DNA of 11,556 bases from Bacillota bacterium (GCA_020059765.1 JAGVBM010000241.1:1-11556), one strand, 5' to 3'; shown: positions 1 through 6,450, counted from the first letter of the stretch. Notes: a model not told the origin generated them from the sequence alone. Program-made: numbers and translations.

Positions 1-9
1 AAATTCGTT

Positions 10-864
10 TTGCCTCAACAATTATCCACCTGGGAAATCGGGAACCGATTTCGTGCCAATTCGAATACGGAACTTTTCTATCGTTCATTACTTCCAATGA
101 ATGTACAGCTCATTCTGGTAATGATTCATGGAGCCGGACAACATTCAGGCCAATTTTCAGACTTGGGAAGATATTGTTTGCAGCATCACATTGCTTTTTA
201 TGCAATGGATCTTCGCGGCTTTGGTCAATCAACCGGTCAGCGGGGTCACGTAAATTCATTTGATGAATATTTGGATGATCTTGAAGCGTTTCTCCAACTT
301 ATAGGGAAATTGCATCCGCAATTTCCCCTATTTTTGTTGGGGCATAGTCTTGGAGGGACAATCGCGATTCGTTATGGACAGGAACGGAAAACCTTTATTC
401 GGGGAGCTGTTTTGTCAGCACCGGCTTTAAGAATTAACCTGCAGATCCCGAAATATATAGATCATGCATCACATGTCTTATCTCGGATTACTCCGAGGCT
501 GAGTGTCGATTTGAACAAATGGCATCACGTATTGGCAAAACTTTCGTTGTTACCGTCCTCATCCCTGAAAGAAATGGATCCTTTATCGACAAATCAATAT
601 TCCGCACGTTGGTTTACTGAATTGCTCAGCAACGGATCTCGATCATTCAGTAAATTGAATGATTTTCAAATATCGGTATTATGTTTATGCGGTGAGGATG
701 ATTCCTTAGTTGATCCGGCTTCTGTTCAAGAATTTCACGATTTTTTACAGGTTAAAGACAAAAAGTGCATTTTATTTCCTCATTCAAATCATAGACTGTT
801 GCAGGACAACAAGAAGGAACTTGTTTATAAACACATCGTGAATTGGCTGTTGGAGCATGTTTAA
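10..864 (+). CDS. Alpha/beta hydrolase, monoglyceride lipase/lysophospholipase type
   Basis: Serine hydrolase likely to cleave monoacylglycerols, lysophospholipids or other carboxylic esters. Seen: oxyanion-side HG motif (IHGAG, 39-43), DLRGFGQS (67-74), nucleophile elbow GHSLGG at 111-116 (Ser113), likely acid Asp231 in GEDDSLVD, and likely base His261 in HSNH. The order and the length of 284 residues fit the Hydrolase_4 (S33-like) family, with a cap region at about 140-215. Start: TTG at 10 is the first start codon in the window, but the frame is open to base 1 and no ribosome binding site is visible, so the true start may lie outside; the fold looks nearly complete. The gene is more AT-rich than its neighbours (721-780 holds 17 G/C in 60 by hand count). 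It converges on the aldolase-family gene. Substrate not determinable. Confidence 0.85.
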   Translation: MPQQLSTWEIGNRFRANSNTELFYRSLLPMNVQLILVMIHGAGQHSGQFSDLGRYCLQHHIAFYAMDLRGFGQSTGQRGHVNSFDEYLDDLEAFLQLIGKLHPQFPLFLLGHSLGGTIAIRYGQERKTFIRGAVLSAPALRINLQIPKYIDHASHVLSRITPRLSVDLNKWHHVLAKLSLLPSSSLKEMDPLSTNQYSARWFTELLSNGSRSFSKLNDFQISVLCLCGEDDSLVDPASVQEFHDFLQVKDKKCILFPHSNHRLLQDNKKELVYKHIVNWLLEHV

Positions 865-875
865 CGTGTTTTCAT

Positions 876-900
876 GCAAAAACCCGGTCCTAAGACCGGG
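876..900 (-). terminator. Intrinsic terminator of the aldolase-family gene
   Basis: Perfect 7-bp stem (CCCGGTC 883-889 with GACCGGG 894-900) and a 4-base loop. Read on the minus strand, the stem is followed by TTTTTGC, so it ends the transcript of the gene whose stop is at 932. On the plus strand it lies just after the hydrolase stop but is followed only by CATTTCTC, so it is weaker in that direction. Confidence 0.8.
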
Positions 901-931
901 CATTTCTCAATTGGATTCTTATGCAGAGTGT

Positions 932-2020
932 TCAAGTCATCGGCACTTGGGGAATGATTCGGCCATCGATTCGTTCAAAGATATCGTCCAAGTCGTGACC
1001 GGTGATGGTCAACCCGTGATTTTTGAGGCCGATGATCGCGCGGGAAGGATTGTCTGACTCTCGAACAAGTTCCGCCACTGTTTTCGCCAGCTCGACTGTG
1101 CCGCAAGGATAATTGACCTGAGTCGAAGGAATCCCTTCCATCCAGGCATGAATGTGAACAATCGCCCCGACTTGCGGGTGTTCAGTATAGATCATCCAAT
1201 GCTCGATGGCGTCGACGGACACGCGTCGCGGTTGAATTTGCGGAGGAACACTCAAGAGCATGGTGTTGCGGTTGGAATCAAACTCTTTGATCAAGAGAAT
1301 GTCCTGACCGATCGTCTTCAGATCCCCCTTGTTAACCCCGCTGCCGCTCATCCAAAACTGGCTGTCTTCTCTGCGGGCGCTTAAATTCCCATAGCTGAGC
1401 CCGCCGATTCCATACAATCGTTTCACATGGCGAAAATCCTCACTCGGCAAAATGTCCTGAATAGGAAATGGAGCGGGCCACAAGTTCATCGCTTCAATTT
1501 TCCGGCCTGCTTGCCGGATCTGTTCGGTCACTGGATCTCCTTCCCACAGATCTTCAGGAAGATCCGGATGAAAATCATTGTTAATAATCAGGTTGGAAGA
1601 AGCAAGGGGTTCCAGCCGCTGGAAGATTTGCTCAAAGTAGGCGTCTTCCCGGCCAATTTGATAAGGAACATGATAATATCCTTGTTCCAGCGTCACAAAA
1701 TACGTATCCAACGATTCGGGAGTTCGGACGAGGTAGATCAATAAGTTGGACAGTGAACGAATTAAGAGCGGATAACCGGCTTTCAGAACCTGATCCGGCA
1801 TTTCATCGGTTTCAACGATGGATACGACGTATGTTGCTTGCGCTTTGCGGCGGTAAGGGCGCGGAGACGCGGGTTCCGCGAAATTCAACACCAAACGAAT
1901 ATTTTCTTGGGATGGATCAGCCGACTGATATCCATTGAACGAGAGTTTCCGATGCAGGCCCTCCGCAAACCATTGTTGAAAAGAATTCTGCAATTCCCCT
2001 GAAAAAGCATAGCTTGCCAT
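932..2020 (-). CDS. Class II aldolase/adducin-family protein with long N-terminal domain
   Basis: 362 residues. The C-terminal part (about 180-362) is a class II aldolase/adducin domain: GNLSAR (211-216, phosphate-site GNxS), SGSGVNKGDL (225-234, like the SGxxxxxL region), HIH at 289-291 and His335 in KNHG as the three zinc ligands. Asp270, twelve residues before the conserved Pro282, aligns with the catalytic acid, which is Glu in fuculose-1-phosphate aldolase and Asp in L-ribulose-5-phosphate 4-epimerase. The first ~175 residues are an extra region I do not recognise, so the protein is well above the usual ~215-230. Start: ATG at 2020 has AGGAGGG at a good distance; the longer frame from 2062 lacks such support. 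Likely metal-dependent carbon-carbon lyase or epimerase; substrate unknown. It is transcribed alone. Confidence 0.82.
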   Translation of the reverse strand: MASYAFSGELQNSFQQWFAEGLHRKLSFNGYQSADPSQENIRLVLNFAEPASPRPYRRKAQATYVVSIVETDEMPDQVLKAGYPLLIRSLSNLLIYLVRTPESLDTYFVTLEQGYYHVPYQIGREDAYFEQIFQRLEPLASSNLIINNDFHPDLPEDLWEGDPVTEQIRQAGRKIEAMNLWPAPFPIQDILPSEDFRHVKRLYGIGGLSYGNLSARREDSQFWMSGSGVNKGDLKTIGQDILLIKEFDSNRNTMLLSVPPQIQPRRVSVDAIEHWMIYTEHPQVGAIVHIHAWMEGIPSTQVNYPCGTVELAKTVAELVRESDNPSRAIIGLKNHGLTITGHDLDDIFERIDGRIIPQVPMT

Positions 2021-2126
2021 GTGCTGCCCTCCTGATCGACTAGTAATTGGATTTCCATACACAGAAAGTATTTCCCGTTACTCGCATAAAAAAACAAAAC
2101 ATTGAAATATTTGGGAATAGAGACGG

Positions 2127-2155
2127 ATTAAGTTTCACAAACTGGAATATATCAA
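2127..2155 (-). promoter_or_regulatory. Candidate sigma-A promoter of the aldolase-family gene
   Basis: On the minus strand, TTGATA (2155-2150), 17 bases, then CTTAAT (2132-2127), 5/6 and 4/6 matches to the sigma-A boxes. It would give a leader of about 100 bases before the ATG at 2020. Pattern reading only. Confidence 0.35.
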
Positions 2156-2181
2156 TAACTGCCACTCAGGAGGAATGTAGG

Positions 2182-2319
2182 TTGGACAACCTGTTGCCTG
2201 CAACCAACGGAATAGTTTGCATCATTTGCGGAAAAGAAGTAAACGACCCCGATCTTCAGCTTTGTGAAGAGGAGCCGTGCATAGAACAGTTCAGGAGTAT
2301 GTACTTGCAGGCGGTTTGA
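2182..2319 (+). CDS. Small four-cysteine (zinc-ribbon-like) protein, 45 residues
   Basis: Short ORF with an excellent ribosome binding site: AGGAGG at 2168-2173, eight bases before a TTG codon at 2182. The ATG at 2175 cannot serve, being followed at once by TAG. The product has two cysteine pairs, CIIC (13-16) and C28/C33, typical of a small structural zinc site; the rest is short and acidic (CEEEPC, 28-33). It sits 67 bases before the lipid kinase, in the same direction, so the two may be cotranscribed. I recognise no named family; similar four-cysteine mini-proteins are common and mostly uncharacterised. The gene is inferred from the ribosome binding site and the cysteine pattern. Confidence 0.6.
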   Translation: MDNLLPATNGIVCIICGKEVNDPDLQLCEEEPCIEQFRSMYLQAV

Positions 2320-2386
2320 AAACCCTCTATGTGGATGATGGAACCGCCAAACCTTGAGTCAAAATCCACCGGAGGCCAAGATAAGA

Positions 2387-3259
2387 ATGAAAACGTTGCT
2401 GATTGTAAATGAGTACGCCGGCAAAGGAAAAACAAAAAAACGTTGGCCAAAACTGCAACGCTGCTTGCAAAAATACGGACTGCAGTATGAAGTTCATTTT
2501 ACTTCGAAACCAAAAGAGGCTGTCGAAATTGCCAGACACGCTGCGGAACATTACTCGCACGTAATTGCGGTGGGCGGTGACGGTACAGTGAATGAAGTGG
2601 TCAATGGAATTGCCGGTCGAAACACCATATTTGGAGTATTGCCAACGGGGACGGGAAACGATCTGGCCCGGATGTTGGAGATCCCGCAAAATCTCGATTC
2701 GGCAGTAAAAAAACTGGGGAACCGAACTGAAAAACAAATTGATTTAATGGAATTAAACGGAATGTACATCGCCGGAGCCGTCGGAATTGGGTTTGACGGA
2801 GCCATTGCCGAGGATATCAACCGGACATCATGGAAGAAGAGGGCCGGAACGATTGGATATGTGCTCAGCATGTTAAAACTTCTTGTTACCTTTCAGCCCT
2901 TTACGCTGCATTTGGAGGTTGACGGTCGAACCGCCATTTTCCACAATTGTTGGCTGGTTGCGATCGGCAATTCCAAATTTTATGGCGGCGGTATGAAAAT
3001 ATGTCCGGATGCCTTGCATGATGATGGATGGCTCGATATCTGCGTTGTGCATAACATGTCCCGCATGGAGCTGTTAAAGCTGTTTCCTTCCGTTTTTTCC
3101 GGCAAACACATCCTTCATCGAAATGTCCTGTGTTTGCGCGGAAAGGTTGTGCAAGTCCTGACCGATCCTGTCGTCCCCATGCATGGAGATGGGGAGATGG
3201 TAGGCCCAACCCCGGGTAAAATTATGATTCATCCCCGGGCATTAAACGTGATGCACTGA
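2387..3259 (+). CDS. Diacylglycerol kinase family lipid kinase (YegS/BmrU type)
   Basis: ATP-dependent lipid kinase of the DAGK catalytic family, probably phosphorylating diacylglycerol or a related membrane lipid at the inner membrane face. Seen over 290 residues: VNEYAGKGK (7-15) matching the family's NPxSGxG start, GGDGTVNEVVNGI (63-75), LPTGTGNDLAR (85-95), GIGFDG (133-138), CPDALHDDGWLD (206-217, acidic metal region) and the C-terminal HGDGE (266-270) with the catalytic-type acid. Length is usual for the family. Start: ATG at 2387 preceded by GGAGG at 2371-2375 (11-base gap); an in-frame TTG at 2354 adds 11 residues but has no ribosome binding site. Followed after 46 bases by a small membrane protein. 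Exact substrate uncertain; it could be DgkB-like or a paralogue such as YtlR/BmrU. Confidence 0.9.
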   Translation: MKTLLIVNEYAGKGKTKKRWPKLQRCLQKYGLQYEVHFTSKPKEAVEIARHAAEHYSHVIAVGGDGTVNEVVNGIAGRNTIFGVLPTGTGNDLARMLEIPQNLDSAVKKLGNRTEKQIDLMELNGMYIAGAVGIGFDGAIAEDINRTSWKKRAGTIGYVLSMLKLLVTFQPFTLHLEVDGRTAIFHNCWLVAIGNSKFYGGGMKICPDALHDDGWLDICVVHNMSRMELLKLFPSVFSGKHILHRNVLCLRGKVVQVLTDPVVPMHGDGEMVGPTPGKIMIHPRALNVMH

Positions 3260-3305
3260 TCGCGTTATGCACTGATCAAACGTCGCATAAAAGGAGCGAA
3301 CAAAC

Positions 3306-3488
3306 ATGGCTTTTGCGTTTGGATTTTTATGGGCAATCGGCTGTGTGCTGGCAGGCGAATGGATCTTGCGCAAAGGAATTTTGTTTCAACTGCGGGGAAT
3401 CCGCCGGGGGATCTGGCTGCAAATGCTGGCGGCCTTCGTTACGATTGTGCTGCCGGTCTTGATGGCTCTTCTCATTAAGCGATGGTGA
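3306..3488 (+). CDS. Small membrane protein, 60 residues, two predicted helices
   Basis: ATG at 3306 with AAGGAG at 3291-3296, nine bases upstream. The product has two hydrophobic stretches (about 2-18 and 40-56) separated by a basic, arginine-rich loop (LRGIRRG, 29-35), and ends LLIKRW. This suggests a two-helix membrane peptide with the loop on the cytoplasmic side. It follows the lipid kinase in the same direction and may be cotranscribed. It converges with the methyltransferase gene, with only 22 bases between the stop codons. I do not recognise a family and assign no function. Confidence 0.7.
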   Translation: MAFAFGFLWAIGCVLAGEWILRKGILFQLRGIRRGIWLQMLAAFVTIVLPVLMALLIKRW

Positions 3489-3510
3489 TCTTGAATAATT
3501 TGGTTGGGGA

Positions 3511-4092
3511 TCATTTTGGAACGGCTGAGAAAAAAAGTTCGTTGTACAAAAACATCTTTTTGAATTGCTTAAGCTTTTCCACCTGATATCGGTGATTGCC
3601 GAACACATTCAGATAACCGTCTTCGCTCTGAATATACTTTCCTTTGTCAAAAAAAGACATAAACAAATTGTTGAACCTGGAATGCTGAAAGAAACAGGGT
3701 TCCATGACCAGAATCTTTCCTCCGGGGTTTAGGATCCGGTGAAATTCCTCCAAATAAGCGGGCAGCTCTTTCAGCGGAATATGGTGCAGGACCGCAATGA
3801 TTAAGATGTAATCGACGGATTGGTCTGCAACTGGCAGCCGGTTTTTCTCAAGAACGTGAAACTGGTACCCGGGATACAAACGGCGAGCATAGGCCACTCT
3901 TTTGGTATCAGGTTCGATTCCCACATAATTCTCAGGATTGAACAGCCAACTGCTCGATCCGATTCCAGAGCCGAAATCCAACACGTTTTTATTGTTGAAG
4001 TCAAAGCGCGATCCAATGATGTTCGAGACGTACATTTTGGTTACCCATCGAGGTCTGACGAACAGATGATACAGTTGAGGAGACAGTTCCAT
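3511..4092 (-). CDS. Class I SAM-dependent methyltransferase
   Basis: 193-residue Rossmann-fold methyltransferase of the Methyltransf_11 kind. Seen: motif I LDFGSGIG (38-45) for SAM binding, acidic motif II GIEPD (58-62), LPVADQSVDYILIIAVLHHI (86-105) as motifs III/IV, and LNPGGKILVMEP (121-132) as motif V. The C-terminal part has an aromatic-rich FFDKGKY segment. Start: ATG at 4092 with ribosome binding site AGGTGAG eight bases upstream; the TGA stop of pgsA (4104-4102) is embedded in that site, so translation of the two genes is probably coupled. The neighbour suggests a lipid or envelope substrate, but that is inference; the sequence alone does not name the methyl acceptor. Confidence 0.85.
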   Translation of the reverse strand: MELSPQLYHLFVRPRWVTKMYVSNIIGSRFDFNNKNVLDFGSGIGSSSWLFNPENYVGIEPDTKRVAYARRLYPGYQFHVLEKNRLPVADQSVDYILIIAVLHHIPLKELPAYLEEFHRILNPGGKILVMEPCFFQHSRFNNLFMSFFDKGKYIQSEDGYLNVFGNHRYQVEKLKQFKKMFLYNELFFSAVPK

Positions 4093-4101
4093 TTTGTGTT
4101 C

Positions 4102-4635
4102 TCACCTTTCGGTTTGCAAGATGTGATTCGACCTTTTAAATACAACGAAATAAATGGCGCTGGTAATAAAAGAAAAGATGATGGCTCCGTTTAGAAACAG
4201 TTTGCCGACCGGAATTTTAAAGATGATCAATATAAATGAGACGTAAACGAATAACGTCGTCAGTTTGCCGTAAATATTCGCCGGAACCGTCTTGTTTTTG
4301 CGGTGCAGAATAAAGGCTGCCGCAATAATCATGCCGGCGTCACGGATCAAAAAGGGGGCTGCCAGCTGCCAACTGATCATGCCGGAAATGACAAAAGAGA
4401 CAATAACAGAGAGGATTGTCAGTTTGTCGGCCAACGGATCGAGGATCGATCCGATTTTCGTTATCAAGTTATATTTTCGGGCAATAAACCCATCCGCCAG
4501 ATCGGTGAATCCGGCCAGCAGAAGAACCGAGAAAGCGAACTGTTTGCCGGAAGCATAATCCGAAAAGTAAAGAAAAAAATAGACAGGGATCAGCAGAAAC
4601 CGGAGAAGCGTCAAAGCGTTCGGCACGTTTAACAT
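4102..4635 (-). CDS. pgsA: CDP-alcohol phosphatidyltransferase (PgsA-like)
   Basis: Integral membrane enzyme that moves a phosphatidyl group from CDP-diacylglycerol to an alcohol, most likely glycerol-3-phosphate, giving phosphatidylglycerol phosphate. The family signature DxxDGxxARxxxxxxxxGxxxDxxxD is complete: D45, D48-G49, A52-R53, G62, D66 and D70, the acids binding metal and catalysing transfer. Five or six hydrophobic segments span the 177 residues, a normal length for bacterial PgsA. Start: ATG at 4635, with AGGTG six or seven bases upstream; a longer open frame upstream is non-coding. It heads a two-gene unit with the methyltransferase. Other CDP-alcohol transferases share the motif, so the acceptor is inferred from length and the N-terminal NVPNALTLLRF pattern, usual in PgsA. 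Confidence 0.85.
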   Translation of the reverse strand: MLNVPNALTLLRFLLIPVYFFLYFSDYASGKQFAFSVLLLAGFTDLADGFIARKYNLITKIGSILDPLADKLTILSVIVSFVISGMISWQLAAPFLIRDAGMIIAAAFILHRKNKTVPANIYGKLTTLFVYVSFILIIFKIPVGKLFLNGAIIFSFITSAIYFVVFKRSNHILQTER

Positions 4636-4711
4636 CGGTTCACCTCGTTCTGTATGCCTGTGAATGATTTGATGTCTCTGAGGGCTAGTGTTCGAATTCA
4701 GATACAGATTT

Positions 4712-4735
4712 ACACGAGGAAACACGAGGAAATTC
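4712..4735 (-). promoter_or_regulatory. Weak candidate promoter of pgsA overlying a 10-bp tandem repeat
   Basis: On the minus strand, TTGAAT, 17 bases, TGTAAA (4/6 match to each sigma-A box), about 80 bases before the pgsA start. The spacer consists of two direct copies of a 10-base unit (ACACGAGGAA on the plus strand, 4712-4731). The repeat is certain; the promoter reading is tentative. Confidence 0.25.
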
Positions 4736-4743
4736 AAAGGAGA

Positions 4744-4807
4744 AAAACCCGTGACGAATCGGGGATTCCGCAATGGCTTGCGGTTATTCCCATTTCGCAC
4801 GGGTTTT
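4744..4807. terminator. Long imperfect palindrome, probable bidirectional terminator
   Basis: The outer arms AAAACCCGTG (4744-4753) and CACGGGTTTT (4798-4807) pair perfectly. Further pairs lie inside (CGAA/TTCG, GGG/CCC), and the apex is a 6-bp stem CCGCAA/TTGCGG around TGGC. A T run follows on the plus strand (GGGTTTTTT) and on the minus strand (GGGTTTTTC). It lies downstream of the LysM/3D gene and upstream of pgsA on the minus strand, so its main job is probably to end the LysM/3D transcript. Confidence 0.8.
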
Positions 4808-4823
4808 TTGTAACCACCTGTTG

Positions 4824-5591
4824 TTATTTCAGGATATAAATTTTGACATTCTGGATTCCGAACAGACTTGCCTTCGCATCGGTAGTCGGTACAAAAATGT
4901 CGATCCGGTTTCCTTTGATGGCGCCTCCGATATCGGTGGCTTGGCCGGTCATGCCGCCTGCCGGCAATCCGGAAAAAGTATATCCCGTTACATAGAGTTT
5001 GGAACCCAACGGAATCACGGACGGATCGACGGCGATGGTTCCCAGTTTCAGAGGATTTCCGTAATAATCGACCGCTCCCCATGAACCGTTTGATTGCGGT
5101 GAAGCGGTATACGCTGTCGCTTTGGCGGAAATGACCCGGCTGTAGGACACGGACTGGCCGGAAGCGGTAGTGACTGTCGACTGCGGCGCAGCAGTGTAAT
5201 CGGCGGCGACGGGTGCCGGGTTCGCAACAGGCAGTTTTAAGACAATGCCCGGATAGAGATTTTGCGGGTCGATGTGCGGGTTGGCTGCCAGAAGATCCGC
5301 CAGCGGAATGTTCAATTTCCGTGAGATGGTCCAAAAGGTTTCGCCATCTGTCACCTTATATTTACCGGCACCCGGCAATTGAACTGCTTGTCCAATTTGC
5401 AAATTGTAAGGGTCAAGGTTCGGATTTGCCGCTTGCAGGGAGGCAAGGGAAATCTGATGGGCACGAGCAATTTTCCACAGGGAATCGCCAGGCTGCACCT
5501 GGTAAGACGCGGCCAAGACCGGTGAAGACAGAGAGGTGACGGCAAACCCCAAAGCAAGGGCAGCCAACGTTTTGTTGATTGTCAGTTTCAT
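4824..5591 (-). CDS. Secreted LysM-LysM-3D domain cell-wall protein
   Basis: 255-residue exported peptidoglycan-acting protein. Signal peptide: KLTINK, hydrophobic core 8-20, likely cut after VLA (25-27). Two LysM peptidoglycan-binding repeats follow, YQVQPGDSLWKIA (30-42 onward) and YKVTDGETFWTIS (78-90 onward), each ending in a LP segment. After an Ala/Thr/Pro linker (122-150) comes a 3D domain with its three aspartates: D189 (VDPSVIPLG), D220 (ATD) and D231 (RIDIF); this domain is the lytic-transglycosylase-like fold of MltA/Rpf-type proteins. Architecture resembles B. subtilis YocH. Start: ATG at 5591 with AAGGAG eight bases upstream; the GTG at 5594 is less well spaced. Upstream is a c-di-AMP riboswitch, tying expression to osmolyte/turgor and wall signalling. 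Likely wall hydrolase or muropeptide releaser. Confidence 0.92.
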   Translation of the reverse strand: MKLTINKTLAALALGFAVTSLSSPVLAASYQVQPGDSLWKIARAHQISLASLQAANPNLDPYNLQIGQAVQLPGAGKYKVTDGETFWTISRKLNIPLADLLAANPHIDPQNLYPGIVLKLPVANPAPVAADYTAAPQSTVTTASGQSVSYSRVISAKATAYTASPQSNGSWGAVDYYGNPLKLGTIAVDPSVIPLGSKLYVTGYTFSGLPAGGMTGQATDIGGAIKGNRIDIFVPTTDAKASLFGIQNVKIYILK

Positions 5592-5610
5592 CACTCAAAC
5601 TCCTTTTTGT

Positions 5611-5750
5611 AGCCTGCGAGGTTAGTTGTCGGATTCGGATTGAGGATACAACCCTACGCAAGAGACGCGATTCACCCCAAACAGAAAGGCATGTGAGCCG
5701 TTCTGTAAAAATCTCCCCCGCACTTCGAATTGTTTTGGAAGTTTCGGCAT
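5611..5750 (-). ncRNA. c-di-AMP riboswitch (ydaO/yuaA class)
   Basis: The minus-strand leader of the LysM/3D gene carries the conserved features of the ydaO/yuaA aptamer in order: GCCGAAAC at the 5' end, a small hairpin (ACTTC/GAAGT), GCGGGGGA, a variable hairpin (ACAGAA/TTCTGT with GGC/GCC inside), GGGGTGAATC, a CGC/GCG hairpin, an AGG/CCT hairpin, CCGAATCCGACA and the hallmark CTAACCTCG, closing with GGC. Members of this class bind cyclic di-AMP, usually switching expression off, and are known upstream of wall hydrolases and potassium transporters. The closing helix looks short (GCC/GGC). Only eight bases separate it from the GGAG of the ribosome binding site. Confidence 0.9.
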
Positions 5751-5754
5751 GTCT

Positions 5755-5763
5755 AGCATAGCA
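5755..5763 (-). promoter_or_regulatory. Candidate extended -10 promoter of the riboswitch transcript
   Basis: On the minus strand TGCTATGCT (TGn plus TATGCT) ends seven bases before the conserved 5' GCC of the aptamer, the expected distance to a transcription start. A TTGCCA lies 14 bases upstream, too close for a normal -35, but extended -10 promoters tolerate that. Positional inference. Confidence 0.4.
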
Positions 5764-5893
5764 AAATCGATACTTGGCAAAAACCTAATATTTATGGGAA
5801 GAGAGTTTAATTTTGGAAAAACCAGCGGGAGCGGAACGATTCGCAGCGATGTTTACCGTAGGATAACAAAGATAGGTGGGAGGAGGACAACAG

Positions 5894-6376
5894 ATGAGCG
5901 TTTCGTATCAAAAAGCAAAAACTTTTGTTGGAAAACAGGTCCGCATTCAAACACGCACAAACAAAGAATATAAGGGAATCGTGAAACAGGCAACAAGGGA
6001 AGGAATTTGGTTGGAAACTGCGACGGCCGACAAGCCGGGAAGCATTGACGGAGAGCAGGTATTTTTTTTGCTTCCGCTTCTTTCAATATTGGGTATAGGC
6101 GGAAAAGGGAGGTTTGGATTCGGAGGAGCTCCCGGATTTGGAGCACCGGGGTGGGGTGGCCCCGGATTTGGCGGCCCCGGATTTGGCGGCCCTGGAATGG
6201 GAGCTCCTTTTGCAGGTCCCGGTTGGGGAGGAGTACCGGGAATGGGAGGTCCTGGCGGCGGATTGGGCTATGGATGGCCAGGCGGTACAGGTTCCTTCGG
6301 TTTCGGGGGGCCGGGAACGGGATGGGGAGGATTGTCAAGACCCGGTTTTGGCGGATTTCCCGGATTGTTCGGGTAA
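5894..6376 (+). CDS. Sm-like N-terminal domain plus glycine-rich repeat protein
   Basis: 160 residues. Residues 1-45 read like a small Sm-like/DUF2642-type barrel (FVGKQVRIQTRTNKEYKG 11-28, then GIWLE 37-41: V-x-V strand, Y-x-G turn, hydrophobic strand). Residues 58-68 are hydrophobic (FLLPLLSILGI). Residues 69-160 are glycine-, proline- and phenylalanine-rich, built of GFGGP/GMGGP units; at DNA level a 15-base unit GGCCCCGGATTTGGC repeats directly at 6158-6172 and 6173-6187, with a partial third copy. Start: ATG at 5894 with AGGAGG at 5881-5886, seven bases before it. Ends with double stop TAATAG. Similar glycine-rich tails occur in spore-coat and surface proteins of Bacilli, and spore genes lie downstream, so a spore-surface role is possible but unproven. 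A run of eight T (6062-6069) lies inside the gene. Confidence 0.8.
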   Translation: MSVSYQKAKTFVGKQVRIQTRTNKEYKGIVKQATREGIWLETATADKPGSIDGEQVFFLLPLLSILGIGGKGRFGFGGAPGFGAPGWGGPGFGGPGFGGPGMGAPFAGPGWGGVPGMGGPGGGLGYGWPGGTGSFGFGGPGTGWGGLSRPGFGGFPGLFG

Positions 6377-6385
6377 TAGCCGGGC

Positions 6386-6435
6386 AGGGGAAACGAGCAA
6401 ACGGCCTTCGCGGCGGAAGGTCGTTTGCACTCCCC
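6386..6435. terminator. Strong hairpin between convergent genes, probable terminator
   Basis: Stem of 13 pairs with one G-T (6397-6409 with 6416-6428, ends GCAAACG/CGTTTGC) and a 6-base loop, flanked by GGGG (6387-6390) and CCCC (6432-6435), which can extend it. It lies ten bases after the glycine-rich gene's stop and 15 bases beyond the GNAT stop at 6451. No clear T run follows on either strand, so efficiency as a classical intrinsic terminator is uncertain. Confidence 0.5.
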
Positions 6436-6450
6436 GGGTGAGTGCCGCAA

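Noticed and set aside
3486..3517. TGATC ... GATCA followed by TTTT after the small membrane protein gene
   Set aside because: Only five pairs with an 18-base loop and overlap with the methyltransferase stop; too weak to call a terminator.
4636..5334. Upstream extension of the pgsA frame to 410 residues
   Set aside because: The extra part lies under the LysM/3D gene and the terminator; it is Arg/His/Ser-rich shadow sequence, while ATG 4635 has a proper ribosome binding site and begins a typical PgsA N-terminus.
5756..5784. GCATA-N15-GGCAAAAAC on the plus strand, resembling a sigma-F/G promoter for the glycine-rich gene
   Set aside because: The -10 match is incomplete, the spacing is short, and the sequence overlaps the more convincing minus-strand promoter of the riboswitch.
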